Shown one piece after another: positions 45,602 through 56,927 of a stretch of DNA of 64,000 nt (positions are counted from its first letter, which is position 1; every line of letters starts with the position of its first letter). The notes under the pieces were generated by a model. That model was not told where the DNA came from, searched no databases, and worked only from the letters and a program-made list of their open reading frames with translations. The DNA is from Arachnopeziza araneosa. Its lineage: Eukaryota; Ascomycota; Leotiomycetes; Helotiales; Arachnopezizaceae. A program made the translations under genes and the position numbers. The stretch lies in NCBI GenBank assembly GCA_003988855.1, contig QYAI01000040.1, positions 182,133 to 246,132 on the forward strand, in the 5' to 3' direction.

Positions 45602-48600
45602 ATGGGCCCCCAGTCCGAGGGAGACCCATCTGCTGATGGACATCACTATGCAGATGAATATGTAGATGATGACAGACATTACCTACCAGACGAAGGCCCG
45701 GTGCATCAGAATCATGGCGAATACTCATACGAAGAACAAGACGAGAGATCATTCCATGGAGAAGAAGATGTTAGTATGCAAGAACTAGGACTTCCGCGAC
45801 CTAATGGCGCATTTGGGTCTGAGAACAGGTTGCCTGCTTCACCATCAGGTAGCGCGAGTGGGAGAGAAAGGGACGCTGGTCCACGAAAGTCCAGTGGGGA
45901 GCGCAATCGATCAAGGCCAAGAAATGGTAGGACTGCATCTGGGCAATTAAGAATCTGCAAGAAGTGCGGCGAACCTCTGACTGGGCAGTTTGTGCGTGCT
46001 CTGGGTGGCACATTTCACCTGGACTGCTTTAGATGCCGGGTAAGTTTGATCTTCGGATTTGGCCTCGCTTTCAGCACCTAATTAAACTCTACAGGATTGT
46101 GGGCAAATTGTAGCATCCAAATTCTTTCCAGTGGACGGAGAGAACGGAGAAAGTCAATATCCCCTTTGCGAAACGGATTATTTTCGGAGACTGGATCTGA
46201 TCTGTCACAAATGTAATGGAGCCTTGAGGGGATCTTACATCACTGCACTGGATAGGAAATATCATATCGACCACTTTACTTGCTCGGTATGTCCGACGGT
46301 TTTCGGCGCTCAGGACAGTTATTACGAACATGATGGCCAAGTGTATTGCCATTATCACTATTCTACGCAGTTTGCCCAACGATGTAACGGGTGCCAGACA
46401 GCTATATTAAAGCAGTTCGTTGAGATATTTCGAAATGGACAGAATCAGCACTGGCATCCTGAATGCTATATGATTCATAAATTCTGGAATGTAAGGTTGG
46501 CTTCATCTTCATCCGTGGATACAAAAGAGGCTCATCATCAATTGGACGACATAACCGACGAGGATGGCCGTAATGCTGTTCGTGATGAGGAGGAGAGGAT
46601 GGAGGAGAAGGTATATAGGATTTGGAGCGTCTTATCGACATTCGAAGAATCGTCTGCTGCTTGTATCTCAGACATGCTCTTACACGTCAGCAATGGTGCT
46701 TATGTTGACGGTGTCCTGGTGGCCAAGAAATTCATTTGGCATGTGGACATACTTTTCCGTTCCGCTGATAAGCTCGACGCAACGATGTCACGGCTTGGGC
46801 CCAAAGGTACACGCCTTGACAACATTCCTAGTTCTTTAGCTAATCATCATACATAGGACTATCATATTCTCGAGAAGCTAAACTTCTTTGTAAGAAGATT
46901 ATGGCGTTTTTTTCCTTACTGTCCAAAACCCAAGAGACGGGAGTTCGAAAGCTTGGAGTTACTCAGGAACTACTTGCTTTGGTTACTGGCCTGGCTCATT
47001 ATCTCAAGCTCCTTATTCGTATATGTCTTCAGGGGGCGCTAAAAGTCGAGCGGGAGCAGCAGAATTCCGACGGGCTCCATGGCTTTCTAGATGGTCTCAG
47101 CGACATGGAAGCGATCAAAAACGATGATAGATCCCTTGAGGCTACTACCGGTACTCCTGGACTTGCTGCAGTGGGTTCGGATAATTGTGTCGTTTGCCGG
47201 AGACCGATTGAGGATGAATGTGCTCGTTATGGGGAGCGCAGGTGGCATCTGGGTTGTCTTCGATGCACTCACTGCTCTAGAGAGCTGGGACAAAACGTGG
47301 AAAATGCCAGGCTTAGTGACAAGGATCTACGTGTTTACTGCAATGACTGCGACAATACTGCTTCGGGACCCGTTAGTGGCGGCTTTGAACGTGTGACGAG
47401 ATTACAGCAATATGTCTTTCTCTTACGAGTTGCTCTTGCGAGACTACTAGAGACCTTACGCAGCAGCGGCACTTTACCTCATACTTCGGACGATCCAAAT
47501 TTGAACGGCTACAATTCCAGCGAAGGACATCGACTAAATCAGGAAACTGAGCCACCCCTTCTAAGATCCGAAACTCGCTCTAAATCTTATGGTGGGAATG
47601 CCAGTGAGAATAGAGTCTCATCGTCCTATGAAAACACTCTCAATGACGTCCGTCGATTACGAAGTACTCGAATGGACCAGCGTCTCTCTTCAACCATTAA
47701 AAAGGCAAGAACATCACGGATAATGGACGGGCCTGAAGGTCGAAGTGTTAGGCCTGGCTCTGCAGGAGCCAACGAAGGCTCAGACTCTAAAAACGGAGGC
47801 TTCCAAATAGTCGAAGAACGTGATAACAATGGTGAATCACGTACGGAGCTCATGTTTGGCCATCAAGACGCTCTTACTCTTGACGATATCCCTAGAATAG
47901 TTGCCGCTGAACAGGCAAAAGAGCAACGACCGAATGCTTATAAGCACGCTCGGCATGACCCATTCCGAACTTCAATAACTGAACCGAAACTTGTCAATGG
48001 CCATCAGCGCAATTTCTCAAGCGGAAATGGGTTGGAGGTGCCAGCTGCCGGGGAACCCTCGCCTCAGAGGCGAGACGTAGGCAAGAAATATTTCTCGGAG
48101 CTTTCTGCTTTGGAGTACTTTATCGTTCGTCACGTAGCGGTGATTGCTATGCAACCCATATTGGAAGGACATTTTACTATGGAAGAGTTGCTCAATCTTA
48201 TAGAGACAAGAAAGCCGACATTTTGGAATAAAATGGGTAAGGCTTTCAAAAATGACGCGAGGAAAGGCGGCAAAAAGAAAGGCGTCTTTGGAGTTCCTCT
48301 TGAAGTCATTATTGAAAGAGATGGGGCTGATTCTACTGATGGCATTGGTCCTGGAGCACTCCGCATACCTGCGATTGTCGACGATGCAGTTACTACTATG
48401 CGGAAAATGGATCTCTCTGTTGAAGGAGTATTCCGAAAGAATGGAAACATTAAGAGGCTAAATGAGACCACCGCTACTATCGATAAGGACGGCTGCGATG
48501 CTGTGGACTTCTCTAAGGAGAACGTTGTTCAGATTGCTGCTCTCCTTAAGAAATACCTCCGAGAACTCCCTGATCCTCTTTTGACCTTCAAACTCCACCG

Positions 48601-49366
48601 ACTATTCATAGCTTCCCAGAAAATCGCAGATGAGGACAAGCGACGACGCATCCTACATCTTACATGTTGTCTCCTCCCGAAGGTTCATCGAGATTGCCTC
48701 GAAATCCTCTGCTCGTTCTTCAACTGGGTAGCGTCGTTTCATCAAGTTGACGAGGAATCAGGATCTAAAATGGATACACACAATCTTGCAACCGTTATAG
48801 CACCTAACATTCTTTTCACAAATGCAAAGACGCCTGTAGACGACAATTTCCTGGCTATTGAGGTAGTACACACGCTCATTGAGTGTAATGAGCAGATGTG
48901 CGAGGTATGTTAATCTAACCCCCTTAAATTTTTTACTTCGCTCATGGTGTTCTAGGTTCCTGAGGACCTACAGTCTATCTTGAGTGACCAAACCCTTTTC
49001 AACAGTTCCAGTGACATCACCACGAAGGAGATTCTGAGGCGCTATGCTGATCTTGGCGCGAATGGAACAAGACACCAAGTAGAAACTGAAAGTTCTACCC
49101 CAGGTCGATCCAAAGACGGTAGTGGTCGGGCACTCGCTCCAGTTGTCACTCGAGTTGATACGGACCCCTCACAAGCATACGCGTGGCAGAAAGAAAGCAG
49201 TGCTCGCCATGTTCAGCAAGAATGGCAAGGTCCAGATATGGAACAGCCTGCACCTTACCGTAATGAAACACCTGACAGCCAAAACGAAAACACGCGACGA
49301 GACTACCGTCATTCGGCCTGGGGTCGGCCGCAAAATGGTTCAGTGGGCATCACTGGGGCTAGTTGA
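45602..49366 (+). CDS. LIM-domain Rho GTPase-activating protein
   Basis: Four exons: 45602-46039, 46095-46806, 46857-48904 and 48956-49366; 1,202 residues. An acidic, disordered N-terminus leads to LIM zinc fingers: CKKCGEPLTGQF...FHLDCFRC split over exons 1-2; CHKCNGALRGSYI...HFTCSVC; a Cys/His set around CNGCQTAILKQFVEIF...HWHPECY; and a further LIM in exon 3 (CVVCRRPIEDECARYGERRWHLGCLRCTHC). After a disordered linker comes the RhoGAP domain (FGVPLEVIIERDG, VEGVFRKNGNIKRLNE with the arginine finger, LKKYLRELPDPLLTF, NLATVIAPNIL). Fungal relatives (yeast Rga1/Rga2, Aspergillus RgaA-type) inactivate Cdc42/Rho GTPases at sites of polarised growth and septation. The last exon encodes a disordered tail with no known domain. 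The gene is intact and collinear with the family. Confidence 0.93.
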
Positions 49367-50019
49367 GCATGATCCCTCATTGACCATGGCACACCGCATA
49401 TTTGATTTCATTTAATCTGCTCCTCCTTATTCCCCAGTTCCAAAATCTCTTCCACTTTCTGCAAATTCCTTAGGATTCTATGAAGCATGCAAGCACGGCG
49501 TTTTTCGAGGGCTTGCGGGTTCCAGCGTGTAAAGGCGCTAGACCGCGGTTTGTTTATCTGATATTGTACTCATTTTCAAAAGTACACAGCTGTTGGAGTA
49601 TGGTCTGGCATTGGAACGGACACTTGGTTTGTGGACAACGTTGGTAAATTCAATCGACCCCTCGTTGAGGACTCTTTAAACAATTTCAATACGACCAGGT
49701 CAATAGGACAGAGTTAATCAAAAGATATTCTAGCCTTCATATCATTGCTCAGTGTGAGACCCAACAAGCACAAAACTAGGAAAACTTATTTCATGAATCG
49801 CTTGGTATTCAAATAGGTGCAGAACAGTGGGGATCTCCGGGGCCTCCACATCACGAGCTTCAATTTGATTGTGATAACATGTTAAGTTTAAATCAATTAT
49901 ATCCTTAGCGACTATGTTCAAGCTAGGAAAGCTAGATATGACGTGACAACTCTTTGTGACGAGCATGGCCAGCCTTGGGAGATCAAAACACAACCCTTAG
50001 CAAAGCAGAGATGCACAAG
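49367..50019. other. convergent 3' region
   Basis: About 650 bases between the RhoGAP stop and the 3' end of the minus-strand unknown gene. No gene recognised. Confidence 0.5.
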
Positions 50020-51414
50020 TCATAATTCCATTTTGATAATAGGCGTTATATCTCCATCTATCCAGGACGGCGCTGTCCCCTTGACCTTCCCCTCACTTGC
50101 CATATGCAAAACGAGGTATATATGACCTACGATCGCGCCCCAACAATAAACTCTTAGTGATTGTGATTCGATATCCCGGACGCACCAAACGCCCCAACCT
50201 AATGAGCCCTTCACCACCAAATTTCCCAAGCAATTCCAACACCGATTGCGTAGTTCCTCGTTCCATTTTTCAAGACTAACGAGCCAGTATCCTCGTTCCA
50301 TTAGTCTGAGGGGTCTTACCTGCTTGATGGGACGATAAAGATCGGGAAGGCACATTCTATCCGCGATTTGCTGAAGATCCGGTGTGATCAATGATTCTTG
50401 ACTCAGGAGGCCATTCCCAGTCTCTGGAGGTGATGGATGGACCTCATAAACCTGAGACCAGAGACTCGGAGCTATGGCAAACGGTCTCGCTGATAGGCTT
50501 GAGCTTTCAGATGATACTTCGTTTAAACCCCCCGTGTTTTCTAATCTATGTAGCTCGGTTTTTTTACTACCATGCGACTTAGCTCCTCTTGTGTTCCTTA
50601 AAAGCAGCTCGGGAATTGCGGCTACGGACCCGACAGAAGCAGAAGGTGCGACAGGAGTGCTCTTAACCGTTGGTTTGGTCCGCTGGATTTTCCTCGGGGC
50701 AGTACTAGGATCCCGGATGAAACTTCCTCTACGCTTAGAATGCCTAAGGACTCGAAGAGGGGGGCTTGAATGATTGCTTGCCGGAAGCGGTGATGAAGCG
50801 AGAGATGTTTCTTTGTCCTGTGGCTCTTGATCTGATGTAGAATGACTAAGGCTGATTGTATTGTGCTGAAGATAGCATTGCAAAACTCGAGTAGGTGTTT
50901 CAATTTCTTCCCATAAAGTCTGGTGATCATTTTCGACTTGAGAATCGGCAATGATACTTGAAGGGGCCATGAAGTTTTGATGATCGCCTCCTCCATGAGT
51001 GATTGCATGCTGAAACCAGGGAGAGTCCCTGTTGTCTAGAACGCTCGAGAAAGATGGCTGGGAACAATTTATGAAGGGCTCAGGGCTCAAATTTTCAATA
51101 TCGTGGCCATTTGGGGACGATTCTAAGTCAATAACATCACTCTGTGTATCTGGACAGTATGATGCCGCGGACTCGAGTTCTGAATAATTTAATGCCTGGA
51201 GCTCTTTTTGGGATTGACAAGCAGAGTTGACATATGAATCGACATGGTAAATGATTGGCTCTGGTTCCATTTCTATCCTGTGACATGTAGCGGGTTGGAA
51301 GTCCAAGTATGCTCGAGCAATGGCTCTGTATCGAGCATCGTCTTGACCTCGACTTGGTGCGGTTGTGTGGACCAAGATTTCTACATCTGCAGCTGTCAAT
51401 CTTGTGGCTGCCAT
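50020..51414 (-). CDS. conserved fungal protein of unknown function
   Basis: Single exon, 464 residues; I cannot name it. The N-terminus (MAATRLTAADVEILVHTTAP, then ARYRAIARAYLDFQP) looks ordered. Residues about 60-330 are Ser/Asp/Glu-rich and mostly disordered, with a basic patch RVLRHSKRRGSFIRDPS that could be a nuclear localisation signal. The C-terminal 110 residues are again ordered (DLYRPIKQVRPLRLMERGYW, GWGVWCVRDIESQSLRVYCW, KVKGTAPSWIDGDITPIIKM). The Trp-rich spacing looks like a conserved domain. A GTAAGA...TTAG pair at about 50320-50277 resembles an intron, but reading through keeps ERGYWLVSLEKW in frame, so I treat it as coding. A nuclear role is only an inference from the basic patch. 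Confidence 0.7.
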   Translation of the reverse strand: MAATRLTAADVEILVHTTAPSRGQDDARYRAIARAYLDFQPATCHRIEMEPEPIIYHVDSYVNSACQSQKELQALNYSELESAASYCPDTQSDVIDLESSPNGHDIENLSPEPFINCSQPSFSSVLDNRDSPWFQHAITHGGGDHQNFMAPSSIIADSQVENDHQTLWEEIETPTRVLQCYLQHNTISLSHSTSDQEPQDKETSLASSPLPASNHSSPPLRVLRHSKRRGSFIRDPSTAPRKIQRTKPTVKSTPVAPSASVGSVAAIPELLLRNTRGAKSHGSKKTELHRLENTGGLNEVSSESSSLSARPFAIAPSLWSQVYEVHPSPPETGNGLLSQESLITPDLQQIADRMCLPDLYRPIKQVRPLRLMERGYWLVSLEKWNEELRNRCWNCLGNLVVKGSLGWGVWCVRDIESQSLRVYCWGAIVGHIYLVLHMASEGKVKGTAPSWIDGDITPIIKMEL

Positions 51415-51927
51415 GGCATTTATAGGAGCTATGAAGCACAGGGAATCGATACAAATTCAAATAGGATAAGCTTCGTGAGTAAATTTCTAATATATATAAA
51501 TGAGCGTGCAGTTGCCAACAACACTGCGAATGGCGCGTCTGCGAACCGCGTTAGGCGCCGAATCAATGATTGCTGCCTTTCAAAGTTCAATCCTTATAGC
51601 AACTTGATGCAAGTGACTTATAAGCGACGACAGCTATCTATCGCTTGCCTATGAGATTAATGTAACGATTTACAAGAACTTATATGTCCTCTCTTCAACT
51701 CAGCAGATTGACAATTATAAGTCATGTTGTGTTTTTCGAGAACATTCCTTTAAAATTGCCATGTGACCTCACCCTACGAATTAGTTAAAATCGTAAAGCG
51801 ATGCATTCGCAAGCACTGCACTCTTGCTACAGGGGACCTTTTTATTTCTATCGTACAGTCGCTAACTTCAGATATCGCCTCGCTCCTAATTGTATCTCTA
51901 CTGTTTCTCGCCCCTGACGCCAAACCT
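51415..51927. other. intergenic region
   Basis: About 510 bases between two minus-strand genes; includes the promoter of the unknown gene and the Pmt4 3' flank. No feature seen. Confidence 0.5.
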
Positions 51928-54354
51928 TTATTTTGCAAAGTGGAGATCAAATCCCATCCATTTTCGTGCTTGAACCTCAGGTACGGTAAGACCTGGATAT
52001 CCATAGGTCAAGGGCAAGAAGAAGTACCAGCCTCCGATGACAATTACCATGATCACCCCTAATGCCGCCCAGGATGTTAGAAGATTCTGCCCAGCGAGTT
52101 TTTCGCGAGCTGGTAGGTGTCGTTTAGGAGACTGAGCCTTCTTGCCTCCTTTTAATATTGAACTTTCGTCGAGGACGGGTTCGACGTTGAACACGAATTC
52201 TAAAAGAGCCCCGGTGACTAGTGCGGAGGCTAAATGAGCAGGAAGGTAGTGATGCAAGAATAACTGGCGGCCCATGAGATAGAACGGAAGGTAATGCATG
52301 GCCCATGCAAGAAAGAAGAATCCTGTAGAGTTATAAAGGCGTGAACGAGTTCCTAGATAAGTTAGACAAACGATGTGTGTACAGATTATTAGACTCACGG
52401 TCGTCGAGAGCATCAATTCCACGACGCAGAGACAATTGATCTGCAGCAATTATTCCAGCATACACGGCCAAAAGGCTGCTAGCTAACCACCACCCTAGAG
52501 GATTGCCAAGGAAATATATTTGTTGACGTGTGTCGTTCTGAGTCCAGAAGCTGACTCCTCTTAATAGGAAAGGCCAAACAAACGGCTCGCTAGCGTACGG
52601 ATGGCTACTAGTTAAGGCATTGTTGTGATAGAACATAGCTCGTTGTAATTCGAACCACTTCTGGAGAAATGGAACAGTCTTGACTTTTCGTTCCTGCTTC
52701 AACAGACGTTCACTTCCTGCGGGGATTGACGGAATCTCATCCACAAACCAAATATTGGAGCTTTGGCCAAGGTTCTTATTTCCGTTGATCTCTTGCTGCT
52801 TGAAAGCCCAATCTGGGAGTGGGGTGGTATGTGTCCACATAGCAACCTTGCTAGGGTTGTGAATAAGCTTGAATTGACCCGAGAGGCTCTTGAAGTCCTG
52901 TCCTGTCTTGCCATTTTCTATTCTTATCTCAAAAAGGGTATCATTGAATCTGTCGGTCAAGGCGTCTTCCATTGCGACCGTCGTGAATTCCTGATTGGTG
53001 GGGTAATAAGGTGAAGCTACATCATGTGATAGGAGCATGGTGTTTGTGACGATGTGTCTCAATCTGACAATATCATTGTTCTTCACATGATGGCCTAATA
53101 CATCATCACTCTTGAGAGGGAGTACTTGCCAGTGGTTGTTCGCATCGGCGTACGGATAACCCGTAACTTGCTGGCCTTGGCTGGAAACCCGGCCATCATC
53201 ATATCTCAAAGGGTATCTATCTGGGTGGCTATGCAAGAAGCCATGTGTCTCCTTGTGCTTGATCTGAATAGTATCGTAGTAGTCAATTGTTACTGCATTA
53301 GCAGTCATAGTGTTGTCGGATAGAGTTGCCTGAAATTCAGGAGACATGAAGTCGTCACCTGGACCAGATCGATATAGAATGGCAAAGTGGACTTGGAACC
53401 AGAATAAATAGAAGAAAAATGGAACAATTATCAAAGCCACAGCTCGAGCCGCAAAGTGCTTCCCAAATTCCGGAAGTGATAATGTACCTTGACGGCGATT
53501 TACATCCAAGAGATCCCAGAGGTCAATCGCAACGGCAGATCCGATCGTGACGAACGCAAACAAGCCAACATATTTGGTGGAGATGACACAGCTCAGGGCA
53601 AAGCCAGTCAAGAGCAGCCACTTCCACCACTTTCTGCCAAAAGGCTCATGACGAAGCTTATAAAATTTGACATAGCACAAAAGACTGCATGCCATTGCGA
53701 AGACGAGAGTAGCGTCCAACAGGATCAGTCGAGTTTGACCGATATGAGCATTGTCGAAGAGGATCAAACATGCAGAGAGGATGCAAGCGGGAAGCGTATA
53801 TCCCGACTCCCACATTATATCAAACACCACCGGTACAGTCAAAGCCCCTAAGAGAGCTGGCATAGCACGGAATGCCACATATGGGACTTTATTATTAACG
53901 TATGAGTCCCCAATATTCTCAAAATGAAAATGTCCATCGTAGCCAACGAACCATCCCATGAGGGCGAAGAGGAGTTTGCCAAATGGGGGATGAACATCGA
54001 AGAAATAGGTGCGTTCTAGATAATAGGATGCGAACTGGAATCAAAATCAGCTCATTTCAACATTCTCTGCGTCAACGACCCTGTAGCAAGTCTTACCTTT
54101 CCGAAATGTACTTCATCGAAAACCACTTCATTCGGATGGCTTATTCCCCAAAATCTTGTTATGAAAGCTAGTGTTGTCAAAACTGCCAGCGCGATTCGAA
54201 AATCCCACTCCGCTCCTGTGCTCTTATTGGCCTTGATCAAAGCATCAAGATCTTGATCTTGTGGTGCAACTATTGCAGTAGCAGATGCATCTTTCGGTTT
54301 TACCGGAGCTGAAGCATCCTTTCGTTTCCGTGCGGAGCCTTGTTGTGTAGACAT
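51928..54354 (-). CDS. PMT4: protein O-mannosyltransferase, PMT4 subfamily
   Basis: Three exons: 54354-54097, 54034-52399 and 52322-51928; 762 residues, the length of yeast Pmt4. A charged N-terminal tail precedes TM1, then the catalytic loop VVFDEVHFGKFASYYLERTY, FFDVHPPFGKLL, carrying the Asp-Glu pair of PMTs. FENIGDSYVNNKVPYVAFRA and AHIGQTRLILLDATLVFAMA follow. The lumenal MIR domain (ADANNHWQVLPL, RLRHIVTNTMLLSHDV, GQFKLIHNPSK) lies at about residues 320-520, followed by the C-terminal transmembrane block (FFFLAWAMHYLPFYLMGRQL, FLHHYLPAHLASA). The start MSTQQGSARK was taken at 54354; an upstream in-frame Met at 54417 would prepend a non-conserved leader. The enzyme transfers mannose from dolichyl-phosphate-mannose to Ser/Thr of secretory and membrane proteins in the ER, and PMT4-type enzymes act as homodimers. 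Confidence 0.93.
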
Positions 54355-54920
54355 CTTGATGAGAGAAAAAAAGGCCTGCGAAGGGAAATGGTCAACTGGT
54401 ATTCGAAACGCGGACACCCACTCAAAAATATATCCAAGGGGATGCGGTTGACACTCACAACAATATTATGCTAGTTCAGCAAGTTCAATGAAAGTAAGAA
54501 GGGAGCATTGATCTGAGACGACCAAAGGGACAACGTGGACAATCAGTAAATTAGGTAAAAAGCGGATTTTGGTAGAAGTTGAGCTACGATTTCGCTTAGG
54601 GAGGCTGAGGTGGCTTCTTCCGGCCAGGTGAGGTAGGGAACTTTAGCAGCCCGGGAAGGTCTACCCCTTAAACACGCGTACTGCAACTATACTGCTAACG
54701 AGGGGCAAAAGTTGAAGAAAAGGAGACAGAGCTTTCCATTCGACATCCAAAACAAAATCCAAAACGATTGGCTATTAGCAAATATCAGACTAGCCACAAC
54801 CTTCAATGGAAGGTTCGGTGACATTTCGATTCACGTGATCGTATTGTCTCTCCCATCCCATCTCTTGAATCACCACCTCACGTCTACCTAGGTAGGTAGT
54901 GCCTACATCGCGAAGCAGTC
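54355..54920. promoter_or_regulatory. bidirectional promoter region, Pmt4 and RidA
   Basis: About 565 bases between divergent ATGs. A CCTAGGTAGGTAGTGCCTAC stretch near 54887-54906 contains the palindrome ACCTAGGT; a similar CTACCTAGGTAG lies at 20511-20522. No factor can be named. Confidence 0.5.
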
Positions 54921-55691
54921 ATGCTTCCTTCAAAGATGCGTATGCCTATACCTATGAAACATCTCCTTCAGCCCAGAATTCTAGGCTCGATCAGGTGTGC
55001 TTATAGTTTCAATGCCCGTACCCAGCGGACTTTTCAAGCCCCGTCAAGATTAGTGTCAGGAATGGTACCTATCTTAAGTAGAGAAGCCATGCCCCGTCAG
55101 TATTTTCCCAATGTGTGAGAGAATCTATAGGCTTCGGCTAACTTAATCCAAGCTGTCGGACCATATGTAAGCGGACCTAAACTGACAGATTTATCAGCTC
55201 TAACCTTATGCATAGTCCCAAGCAATCAAGACATCTCATGCAATTTATTGCTCGGGTCAATTACCAGCCAGATCTAATGGGGTTCTGGTGCAAGGAACCA
55301 TGGGAGACAGAACCAAAGCTTGTTTGGAAGCTCTTTCGGCTGTGCTCAAAGAAGCTGGGTCATCTCTAGAAAAGGTGGTGAAGGTTCAGGTGAGACCATT
55401 TTCGTGGAGAAAAGAATAACTCCATTTTCCTATTTCTCGAAGTGCTTTTAAAAGCATTAAATGGCTCATTGCTCTAGAGATATTCGGCTTTAGCGCCTAA
55501 AATTTGCAAATGAAGATAACTGACGCTGAGATCTTGGATTCTAGGTGTTCTTGACGGATATGAAGGATTTTGTCGCGATGAATACAGAATATGAGAAATG
55601 GATCACACACAAGCCTGCAAGAAGTTGTGTAGCTGTGAAACAGTTACCAAAAAATGTGGATATTGAGATTGAGTGCATTGCAATTCCATAA
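54921..55691 (+). CDS. mitochondrial RidA/YjgF-family enamine deaminase
   Basis: Four exons: 54921-55095, 55153-55166, 55216-55389 and 55545-55691; 169 residues. Exon 2 is only 14 bases and encodes VGPY with part of the preceding Pro codon. The junctions are required to give REAMPPVGPYSQAIKTSH, the family N-terminus. Further motifs are IYCSGQLPA, VQGTMGDRTKACLEALSAVL, LEKVVKVQVFLTDMKDFVAM, and KPARSCVAVKQLPKNVDIEI with the conserved Arg that binds the substrate carboxylate. About 45 N-terminal residues are Arg/Ser-rich and lack acids, a mitochondrial presequence as in yeast Mmf1. RidA proteins hydrolyse reactive enamine/imine intermediates from threonine dehydratase and related PLP enzymes. 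The family is intact here except that the loop after the Gly-Gln motif is shorter than usual. Confidence 0.9.
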
Positions 55692-56076
55692 GCTTTCTCC
55701 ACCGCAACAATAGTGCAAATGCCAAATTTCACTCATCAACTTTCATAAGTGTTCTAACTCGGGTGTATAGATTGTGGCAAGTTTTCGACAACCACATTGC
55801 GGGTGGCCGGCTGCGAAATGTCGGAGCTGCCACCAGTAAACGCCAAAACGGTTAAAGAGTGAATAGCATCCATTCTATTTTATGCAGGTGCAGTTTAACA
55901 AGAAGACTTGTCAAGTTCATAGGCCGAGTCAAAGATTTCGAGTTTAGACAAAAGGCGCTCAAAGCTTCCTAATTCTTTTTTGTACCTTTGTTCAGCAGCT
56001 CTCGATGATCTATTGTTCAAATGTAATTTGCCCTAATGAGATCTACAAAGTATACCCAATATCCTGCGGGATATCC
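55692..56076. other. convergent 3' region
   Basis: About 385 bases between RidA (+) and the small membrane protein (-). No feature seen. Confidence 0.5.
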
Positions 56077-56523
56077 TTACCTCCTCTGGGCCTGCCTAAA
56101 TGCAGCCAAGATACTCAGAGCGGACCATCCGAACATAGCAAAAAGAGACAAAGAAACGATGAGTCCAGTTCCCCAGATCATCCTCACAATACCCAATACC
56201 CCAAAAATCAAAGCCAAAGAGACAATAGCATTTGCCCATGCTTCATGTATCGTAGGAGCACGTTCTAATTTCATGTCCGCTAGAGGTTCCCACCCTACCT
56301 TTGAACTCTCTATCAGATGATTAGGCATGCAGGGCGCCAATGGCACCTGTTCAGGCTGCAGTCCTGCCACAGTCGGTAATCGGCCTTGCCTCATGTAGAT
56401 ATAATAGTAGTGATCCCGAAGTTTCTTACTTCCATTGCCATGATCTTCTGCGCTCCATAGGAACAGGCTGGTGTGGAAGCCTGACACAGGATCCACCTTA
56501 GAACTTGCGAAATTAGTTGCCAT
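56077..56523 (-). CDS. small predicted membrane protein, unknown
   Basis: 148 residues from the ATG at 56523; an in-frame ATG at 56616 would add 31 basic residues that look like leader translation. The protein is not recognised. The hydrophilic N-terminal 95 residues contain a YYYIY string and a Pro-rich segment (VAGLQPEQVPLAPCMP). Two adjacent transmembrane segments follow (AWANAIVSLALIFGVLGIVR and GLIVSLSLFAMFGWSALSIL), ending FRQAQRR. The stop lies directly after a potential GTAAGG donor, so a further tiny exon cannot be excluded. The hairpin topology with both termini on the same side and the Arg-rich end suggest a cytosolic N- and C-terminus. Real coding status is likely but not proven. 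Confidence 0.5.
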   Translation of the reverse strand: MATNFASSKVDPVSGFHTSLFLWSAEDHGNGSKKLRDHYYYIYMRQGRLPTVAGLQPEQVPLAPCMPNHLIESSKVGWEPLADMKLERAPTIHEAWANAIVSLALIFGVLGIVRMIWGTGLIVSLSLFAMFGWSALSILAAFRQAQRR

Positions 56524-56927
56524 GTTTGATACGAAAATAAAATGACGCCGACGCCAAACAGTTGTACGGTCTTGTTGAATAGGACGGGAATTTTCGGTAT
56601 GGCTGGAACAATACAATTATGTGCTGATCCTGCTGGCAGTCTTATACATTTTATTTTTTGTCTAATTATAGCTCTAAAGAAAGCTTTGTTACCTGCATAA
56701 GGTTATCAGCCAAAATTTCATACAAAGGCATGGGCGGCATTGTCTATCTCTTTATACATATTTCGACAAGTTACTGCCTTTAATTATTAAACCTTGCAGA
56801 TGAATGAGATCTCATCGCTTATTTTATACCATATTAAGGTACTGTGAAGAGAAATTTTGTAGTACAATTGAAATTCCTATGATCCTAGCGCCACGCCAAA
56901 AATGCAAAACAACTTCCTACAATACCC
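56524..56927. other. intergenic region
   Basis: About 400 AT-rich bases between two minus-strand genes. Only promoter and 3' flanking functions are expected; no gene seen. Confidence 0.5.

Noticed and set aside
50277..50320. GTAAGA...TTAG intron-like segment in the unknown gene
   Set aside because: Its removal would break the frame (44 bases) and delete ERGYWLVSL, which reads as conserved protein.
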